A program made the translations under genes and the position numbers. From NCBI RefSeq assembly GCF_019880245.1, contig NZ_CP082286.1:2126521-2190520 (forward strand): DNA of 64,000 bases, written 5' to 3'. The notes under the pieces were generated by a model that was not told where the DNA came from, did not search any database, and saw only the letters and a list, made by a program, of their open reading frames with translations. The stretch comes from Halobaculum roseum (GTDB lineage Archaea > Halobacteriota > Halobacteria > Halobacteriales > Haloferacaceae). This document shows positions 59,085 through 64,000 of the stretch, piece after piece; within the stretch, counting starts at the first letter, position 1, and each line of letters opens with the position of its first letter.

Positions 59085-59972
59085 CTACCGATACTCGCAG
59101 TCGTTGGTCAGCTCGCCCAGCCCCTCGACGCCGACGGTTACGGTGTCGCCCTCCGCCAGCAACACCGGCGGCTCGCGGTAGACGCCGACGCCCGGTGGCG
59201 TTCCGGTGAATATCAGGTCGCCCGGCTTCAGCGTGAACGCCCGACTGCAGAAGGACACCAGCTCGTCGATCCCGAAGATGAGCTGGTCGGTCGAGGAGTC
59301 CTGCAGGCGCTCGCCGTTGACCTCGGCGTAGATGTCCAAGTCGTGCGGGTCGTCGACCTCGTCGGCCGTCACGAGTTCCGGGCCGACCGGCGCGAACCCG
59401 TCGAGGCTCTTCCCGCGGACCCACTGGCCGTCGCCGTGCTGGAGGTCGCGGGCGGACACGTCGTTGCCGACGAGGTAGCCGGCGACGTGATCCATCGCGT
59501 CGTCCTCGTCAACGCGGCGGGCCTCCTCGCCGATCACGACGACGAGTTCCGCCTCGTAGTCGACCTTCTCCGTGTACTCGGGGTCCCAGCCGATCGTGTC
59601 GTCGGGCCCGGCGACGGTCGTCGGGAACTTCGAGAACAGCACCGGCGTCTCGGGGATCTCGTTGCCGCCCTCCTCGGCGTGGTCGCGGTAGTTCAGCCCG
59701 ACGCAGACCACCTTCTCGGGGTCGCTCACGGGCGCGTGTCTGTCCACCTCGGCGGCGTCGTACACGCCGGTTCCGGTCTCCTCGGCGTACTCGACGGCCA
59801 GCTCGGCCTTCCGTCGCCACTGCCAGTTCGCGAGCAGGTCGACGGTCGCCTCGGGGATGGCTACCCCCGCGGCCGCGCCGGCCTCGGGAAGTCGTACGAT
59901 CGTGTCGTCGTCGCGGACGGCGCCGGTCCACGCGGCGTCGTCCTCGGGTGTGCTGTATTGTCCAAATCGCAT
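59085..59972 (-). CDS. Fumarylacetoacetate hydrolase family protein
   Basis: A 295-residue FAH-fold enzyme cleaving C-C bonds of 2-keto- or acylpyruvate-like compounds, or decarboxylating oxaloacetate. Marks are VVCVGLNYRDHAEEGGNEIPETPVLFSK, DYEAELVVVIGEEAR (metal Glu), GNDVSARDLQ, KSLDGFAPVGPELV, and the end TGTPPGVGVYREPPV. It lies upstream (in the minus direction, downstream) of the amidohydrolase with 52 bases between, so the two are probably one operon. Substrate unknown. Confidence 0.87.
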   Translation of the reverse strand: MRFGQYSTPEDDAAWTGAVRDDDTIVRLPEAGAAAGVAIPEATVDLLANWQWRRKAELAVEYAEETGTGVYDAAEVDRHAPVSDPEKVVCVGLNYRDHAEEGGNEIPETPVLFSKFPTTVAGPDDTIGWDPEYTEKVDYEAELVVVIGEEARRVDEDDAMDHVAGYLVGNDVSARDLQHGDGQWVRGKSLDGFAPVGPELVTADEVDDPHDLDIYAEVNGERLQDSSTDQLIFGIDELVSFCSRAFTLKPGDLIFTGTPPGVGVYREPPVLLAEGDTVTVGVEGLGELTNDCEYR

Positions 59973-60024
59973 CTGTGTGTGTCGTGAACGCGGTCGTCGG
60001 GGCGGGTGCTGTCGTCGTCGCCGT

Positions 60025-61380
60025 TCAGAGGTCGATCCCGGCCTCGTCGACGAGCCGGTGGCCCGACTCGACGAACCGGTCGAACTCCTCGTCGACGAGG
60101 TCGTTGGTCAACTCGCCGTCCCGCTTGACGGGCTCACCGTCGACGAGCACGGTGTCGATGTGCGAGGCGTCCGACTGGAAGACGATCGTCTGCACCGCCG
60201 AGTGCGACGGCGCGGTCATGAAGTCGCTCGCGTCGAGAACCACGACGTCCGCGCGCTTGCCGGGCGTGAGCGTCCCGATCTCGTCGTCGAGCCCGAGCGC
60301 GCGGGCGCCCTCGATGGTCGCCATCTCCAGGGTGTCGCGGGCGGTGAGCCCGAGCTCGGTGACCTCCTCGCCGGTCTCGAGGATCTCCTGGTTGCGGAAC
60401 ATCCGCTGGACCTGCATCCCGACCCGCATCTGGCTGCCCATGTCGCCGCTGATGTTCGAGGAGACGTCGACGCCCCACGTCGGGCGACCGCCCGCCTCGA
60501 GCACCTTCCCGGTGACGGGGATGCCGTGGCCCATCTGCATCTCCACCTCCGGCGTCGACGAGAAGGAGACGCCCTGCTCGACGGCGTGGGTCACGTCCTC
60601 CTGGGTGAAGTGGTTCCCGTGGGCGACGTTCACGTCGGGGCCGAGCATGTCCTCGTAGGCGCCGAAGCCCTGGTACTCGGGGTTGTACTCCGAGGAGGTC
60701 CACTGTGCGGCGCCCATGTGGATGGTCGAGAGCGCGTCCAACTCCCGCGCCAGCTCCAGATCGGCGACGGCGGTCTCGTCGGTACAGAAGTCCGGCCCGC
60801 GGAGGCCGAGCGCCAGGCTGAGCAGGTCGTCGTCGGCGATCTTCTCGTCGTGAAGCTCGCGGATGTTGTCCTCGGGGAGGCCGACGTCGCTGTCGTACCA
60901 CCACTTCGCCGCGTCGTCACCCGGCGGGCCGTAGGTGTACACCGCGCGCAGTCCGGCGTCCTGCAGCGCGTCGACGGCGCGCTCGCCGTGTTCGAGCGTG
61001 TTGGGGTACGACCAGTCCAAGGCCGTGGTCGTCCCCGTGTAGAGCTTCTCGAAGGCCCCGAAGAGCCCGCCGAGGTACATGTCCTCGGGCTCGTAGAGCC
61101 CGGTGATGTTGCCGAGCATGTGCTCGAAGTACTCGCCCATGAGCGACCAGTCGCCGGCGATACCCCTGACCTGCGTCTGTGCGAGGTGAATGTGCGAGTC
61201 GACGAGCCCCGGGAAGACGATCTTCCCCGACGCGTCGATCACCTCCGCGTTCGCGTCCGAGAGGTCCTCGCCGACCTCGACGATCTCGCCGTCCTCGATC
61301 AGCACGTCGCCGCCGTCGACCTCGCCGATGTCCGGGTCGAGCGTGACGATCGTGCCATCCTTGATGATCGTTTGTCCCAT
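60025..61380 (-). CDS. Amidohydrolase (TrzA/MTA-SAH deaminase-like)
   Basis: A 451-residue aminohydrolase of the AtzA/TrzA/MtaD group. The HxH in FPGLVDSHIHLAQTQVRG, His in IHMGAAQ, His in VNVAHGNHFTQED and Asp in GVDVSSNISGDMG fit the metal site. Such enzymes deaminate or dechlorinate N-heterocycles or hydrolyse cyclic amides. ATG at 61380 (MGQTIIKDG) is chosen; in-frame ATGs at 61386 and 61395 add two or five residues. A TetR-type palindrome lies 37 bases upstream. Confidence 0.87.
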   Translation of the reverse strand: MGQTIIKDGTIVTLDPDIGEVDGGDVLIEDGEIVEVGEDLSDANAEVIDASGKIVFPGLVDSHIHLAQTQVRGIAGDWSLMGEYFEHMLGNITGLYEPEDMYLGGLFGAFEKLYTGTTTALDWSYPNTLEHGERAVDALQDAGLRAVYTYGPPGDDAAKWWYDSDVGLPEDNIRELHDEKIADDDLLSLALGLRGPDFCTDETAVADLELARELDALSTIHMGAAQWTSSEYNPEYQGFGAYEDMLGPDVNVAHGNHFTQEDVTHAVEQGVSFSSTPEVEMQMGHGIPVTGKVLEAGGRPTWGVDVSSNISGDMGSQMRVGMQVQRMFRNQEILETGEEVTELGLTARDTLEMATIEGARALGLDDEIGTLTPGKRADVVVLDASDFMTAPSHSAVQTIVFQSDASHIDTVLVDGEPVKRDGELTNDLVDEEFDRFVESGHRLVDEAGIDL

Positions 61381-61416
61381 GTCCATCGGCAACATGGGTG
61401 TGGGGGTATGAAAGTA

Positions 61417-61432
61417 TTACCATCTGGTAAAC
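61417..61432. promoter_or_regulatory. Operator between the amidohydrolase and TetR genes
   Basis: TTACCA-TC-TGGTAA (61417-61430) is a perfect 6-bp inverted repeat, extended by AC to the 16-mer shared with 56486-56501. It sits in the promoter zone of the amidohydrolase gene and ~60 bases before the TetR gene. Confidence 0.7.
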
Positions 61433-61491
61433 GGCGGATCCGGCCGGGTCGAGACAAAGTGCTATATGTGGTTCGGCGCAATCTCCCGGCA

Positions 61492-62151
61492 ATGAGCAAG
61501 TCGGACGAGGGGTCCGTTCCCCCGGACACCCGCGAGGACATCATGGAGGCGACGTTCCGCGCCCTCAGCGAGCACGGCTACTCCGCCCTCCGCATGCGCG
61601 ACATCGGCGAGGAGATGGAGATGACGCGGCAGGTGATCCACTACCACTACGACGGGAAGCAGGACCTCATGTCGAGCTTCCTCGAGTACATCATCGACCA
61701 GTACGAGGGCAGCGTCGAGGTCGACGGCGACGCCCCGCCCCGGGAGGAACTGGAGGCGCGCGTGCACCAGTGCCTGTTCGGCCCCGGGTTCGAGGAGTTC
61801 TCCCACTGGGACCGGATGAAGGTGTACCACGAACTGTTCACCCACGCCCAGAACGACGAGGAGCACCGCGCCATCTTCAACGAGCACTACGGCCGGATCC
61901 GCGGCAGCATCACCGAGGTCGTCGAGGACGGCATCGAGCGGGGCGTCTTCCGCGACACCGACCCCGAGCGGGCCGGGCAACTCATCACCGACATCATCCA
62001 CGCCGCCCGCGGCCGCAAGCTCTCGCTGGGACACGACGACGCCCCCGAACAGGCGTGGCGCTCCATCGACGAGTTCGTCGTCGACTCGTTGCTCGCCGAC
62101 GCCGAGCGGTCGGACGCCGAGCGGTCCGACCTCGACGGCTCCGACGCCTGA
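61492..62151 (+). CDS. TetR family transcriptional regulator
   Basis: A 219-residue TetR repressor. The N-terminal HTH (residues ~15-60) reads IMEATFRALSEHGYSALRMRDIGEEMEMTRQVIHYHYDGKQDLMSSFL. The rest is the helical ligand-binding domain, ending in an acidic DAERSDAERSD tail. It is divergent from an amidohydrolase gene, and the palindrome between them is its probable operator. Ligand likely a substrate of the neighbouring hydrolases or an acyl-CoA. Confidence 0.9.
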   Translation: MSKSDEGSVPPDTREDIMEATFRALSEHGYSALRMRDIGEEMEMTRQVIHYHYDGKQDLMSSFLEYIIDQYEGSVEVDGDAPPREELEARVHQCLFGPGFEEFSHWDRMKVYHELFTHAQNDEEHRAIFNEHYGRIRGSITEVVEDGIERGVFRDTDPERAGQLITDIIHAARGRKLSLGHDDAPEQAWRSIDEFVVDSLLADAERSDAERSDLDGSDA

Positions 62152-62180
62152 CTGGCCCCGCGGCTCGCTCGCGCCCGCAC

Positions 62181-62579
62181 TCATTTCCCGTCCTCGATCA
62201 CGCGGAGTCGCGGCTGGCGCTCGCCGTCGCCCTCCCGGAGGGTGAACGACCCCGCGAACGCGACGCGGTCGCCGACGGCCGCGTCGCCGTCGACCTGCGC
62301 GATCAGGCCGACGTCGTCGAAGTCGGCCAGCGCGAGCCGGTTCGGCGAGCGAACGTCGCCGGGCGTCACCTCGACGCGGGTCACGGCCCGCACCTCCCCC
62401 GCGCCGAGTTCCTCGGTCCCGTGGACCGACGGGTCGCCGCCGCAGTCGGGACACCGTGGCTTGGTGTAGTACCAGCGGCGCCCGCACTCGCGACAGACGA
62501 ACGCGCGGTCGGCCGGCGGGTCGCCGTCGCGGCCGCGGTCGTCGGCTCCCGTCTCCGATCCGCCGTCGCCCCCGCTCAT
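62181..62579 (-). CDS. OB-fold/zinc-ribbon beta subunit of haloarchaeal ketothiolase (DUF35 family)
   Basis: A 132-residue DUF35-type protein. The zinc ribbon CRECGRRWYYTKPRCPDCG precedes an OB barrel with GAGEVRAVTRVEVTP, ADFDDVGLIAQVDGD and GDRVAFAGSF. Its start overlaps the thiolase stop by four bases. In Haloferax/Haloarcula two-subunit ketothiolases, such OB proteins are needed for thiolase activity. ATG at 62579. Confidence 0.86.
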   Translation of the reverse strand: MSGGDGGSETGADDRGRDGDPPADRAFVCRECGRRWYYTKPRCPDCGGDPSVHGTEELGAGEVRAVTRVEVTPGDVRSPNRLALADFDDVGLIAQVDGDAAVGDRVAFAGSFTLREGDGERQPRLRVIEDGK

Positions 62580-63754
62580 GCTTCGAGCATCGTGCAGACG
62601 CTGTTGTTCCCGAACCCGGCGACGTTGATCGCGAGCCCCCGCGCGGCCCCGTCGACGCGCCGTTCGTCGGGGAGATCGCCCCGGAGTTGCCACACGAGTT
62701 CGACGATCTGTGAGATCCCGGTCGCCCCCAGCGGGTGGCCGCGGGCCTTCAACCCGCCACCGGGGTTCACCGGAAGCGCGCCGTCCAGGGCCGTCTCCCC
62801 GTCCATCGTCGCCTCCCACGCGGTTCCGGGGTCGTAGAAGCCCAGTTCCTCCAGCTCGATCAGCTCCAGCACGGTGAACGCGTCGTGGATGCACGCCACG
62901 TCCACGTCGTCGGGGGCGACGCCCGCGGCGTCGAACAGGCGCTCGCCGGCGACGCGGACGCTCTCGATGGCCAGCGGGTCCGGTCGCTCGGCGACCGGGT
63001 GGGTGCCGGTCGCGCTCGCGTGGGCCGTCACTCGGACGGGGCGGTCGCCACCGCGTCCCTCGTCCGTGCCGCCGGCGCCGTCGCGGTCGCCGCGGGTCAC
63101 GACGACCGCCGCCGCGCCGTCGGTCATCGGGCAGCAGTCGTACAGCCTGAGCGGCTCGGCGACGACCGGCGAGTCGAGCGCGTCGTCGACGGTGACCTCG
63201 CGGCGGAACTGCGCGACCTCGTTGGCGACGGCGTTGCGGTGGTTCTTCGCGGCGACGGCCGCCAGCGCCTCCCGGGGGGCGTCGTGCCGGTCGAGGTACG
63301 CGCCGGCCGCGAGCCCGCCGAACGACGGGAGCGTGAGCCCCTGCGCGTACTCCCGGGAGTGCGTGAGCCTGCTGATGGCGTCGGTCACGGCCGAGGTGTC
63401 GGCCGCGGACATCCGTTCGGCGCCGACGACGAGCGCGACCTCGGAGGCGCCGCTCGCGACCGCCTCGATCCCGCGGTGGACCGCCGTCGCCCCCGTCGCG
63501 CTCGTGTTCTCGACGCGGTCGGCGCTGACGCCCTCGAGCCCGAGCGCGCCCGCGAGGGCGTTCGCGAGCCCCGACTGCTGGCCGAGCGCCTCCGCCAGCG
63601 CCGTCCCCGCGTGCAGGGAGGTCACGTCTCCCCACTCGATCCCGGCGTCGGCGACGGCCCGCCGGCACGCCGTCGCCGCCAGATCGACGAGCGGGCGGTC
63701 GTCGGCGGACGTGAACCGGGTCGTGCCGACGCCGGGCAACGCGATCCGACTCAT
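62576..63754 (-). CDS. Haloarchaeal-type beta-ketothiolase alpha subunit (Ser in place of catalytic Cys)
   Basis: A 392-residue thiolase. The nucleophile block reads VENTSATG with Ser85 where bacterial thiolases have Cys (NACASG). This agrees with the described haloarchaeal-type ketothiolases, which use a Ser-His-His triad. CIHDAFTVLELIELEELGF and KARGHPLGATG supply the His residues. It forms a complex with the OB-fold subunit downstream, four bases overlapping. Probable role in acyl-CoA condensation or thiolysis. Stop/start with the CoA-transferase gene overlap. Confidence 0.9.
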   Translation of the reverse strand: MSRIALPGVGTTRFTSADDRPLVDLAATACRRAVADAGIEWGDVTSLHAGTALAEALGQQSGLANALAGALGLEGVSADRVENTSATGATAVHRGIEAVASGASEVALVVGAERMSAADTSAVTDAISRLTHSREYAQGLTLPSFGGLAAGAYLDRHDAPREALAAVAAKNHRNAVANEVAQFRREVTVDDALDSPVVAEPLRLYDCCPMTDGAAAVVVTRGDRDGAGGTDEGRGGDRPVRVTAHASATGTHPVAERPDPLAIESVRVAGERLFDAAGVAPDDVDVACIHDAFTVLELIELEELGFYDPGTAWEATMDGETALDGALPVNPGGGLKARGHPLGATGISQIVELVWQLRGDLPDERRVDGAARGLAINVAGFGNNSVCTMLEA

Positions 63755-64000
63755 CAGTCGTCGTCGCTGCCGTCGTCGCCGTCCGCGTCGCCGAAGATCC
63801 CCGCGGCCGCCAACTCGTCGAGTTCGGCCTCGGAGTAGCCCAACTCCGCGAACACCTCGCGGTTGTGCTCGCCCAACAGCGGCGGCGCCCGGTCGAAGCC
63901 GCTCTCGCCGTTCGCGAACTTCAGCGGGTGCTCGATCACCGGGATCTCGCCCAGCTCGGGGTGTTCGATCTCGGAGACGGCGCCGCGGGCGTCGACCTGC
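63754..64000 (-). CDS. Class III CoA-transferase (CaiB/BaiF family), C-terminal part only
   Basis: 82 codons of a CoA-transferase before the right edge. GEIPVIEHPLKFANGESG, RAPPLLGEHNREVFAELGYSEAELDELAAAGIF is the usual C-terminal block of CaiB/BaiF enzymes (HT-PPLLGEH-vL-LGY). The acidic tail DADGDDGSDDD is a haloarchaeal trait. Its last base overlaps the thiolase start. The family moves CoA between carboxylates. The N-terminal two-thirds lie outside the window. Confidence 0.85.
   Translation of the reverse strand, partial: QVDARGAVSEIEHPELGEIPVIEHPLKFANGESGFDRAPPLLGEHNREVFAELGYSEAELDELAAAGIFGDADGDDGSDDD

Overview
This is a 64-kb piece of a haloarchaeal chromosome (class Halobacteria). The coding DNA is very GC-rich, with almost every third codon position G or C. 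The proteins are acidic. Most start codons lie about 25-30 bases after an AT-rich TATA box, as expected for leaderless transcripts. Archaeal marker genes are present: geranylgeranylglyceryl phosphate synthase, RpoP, ribosomal protein L37Ae, prefoldin beta, KEOPS Pcc1, Pth2/TruD, pantoate kinase, phosphopantothenate synthetase and an archaellin. Cys-less L37Ae and the haloarchaeal-type two-subunit ketothiolase fit a Haloferacales-like organism, but the genus cannot be fixed from this sequence alone.

Layout. 1-11.5 kb: the end of a zinc/manganese ABC transporter binding protein, two peptidases (M20, S9), a creatininase-family amidohydrolase, a serine beta-lactamase-like hydrolase, topoisomerase I and a membrane protein with an operator on its promoter. 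11.5-18.4 kb: an accessory, defence-type island, all on the minus strand. It holds a type IIG-like restriction-methyltransferase with an AT-rich specificity segment, a DUF433/DUF5615 toxin-antitoxin pair, a nucleotidyltransferase plus small partner, an HTH regulator and a decayed partner gene. Two copies of a ~94-bp hairpin repeat lie within it. 18.4-22 kb: GGGP synthase, a membrane histidine kinase and aspartyl-tRNA synthetase. 22-26.4 kb: a three-gene cell-surface locus (surface protein, subtilisin-like protein without the usual catalytic Asp, membrane-bound ArsR-like regulator) with the same palindrome at both promoters.

26.4-32.4 kb: a cupin/zinc-ribbon protein, the archaeal CoA genes for pantoate kinase and phosphopantothenate synthetase, a NUDIX protein with a fresh tandem duplication, a membrane sulfite-oxidase-like molybdoenzyme and an SDR. 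32.4-43.7 kb: a VapBC pair, an aminotransferase, a lone archaellin, zinc-ribbon microproteins, a glutathionyl-hydroquinone-reductase-like GST, a methyltransferase-thiR-dcd run, pth2-truD, a DUF2103-like protein and a Bat-type sensor fragment without its HTH. 43.8-45.5 kb: the conserved archaeal information cluster rpl37ae-rpoP-pcc1-pfdB-DUF3194. 45.5-55 kb: a sulfatase-fold protein, a MinD-like ATPase with an overlapping partner, an MFS transporter, an SDR, a regulator and small proteins.

55-64 kb: a likely catabolic region. It contains DoxX, an Asp-box protein, a TatD-like hydrolase, an FAH-family hydrolase, an amidohydrolase, a TetR regulator, a haloarchaeal Ser-type ketothiolase (alpha plus OB-fold beta) and the end of a class III CoA-transferase. 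Two matching 16-bp operators tie the TetR gene to both halves.

The most notable non-coding signals are two dispersed ~120-nt elements (about 4.87-5.0 kb and 29.62-29.74 kb). They share conserved sequence blocks, and their closing stems differ in sequence yet each pairs perfectly. This points to a structured RNA or small mobile element.
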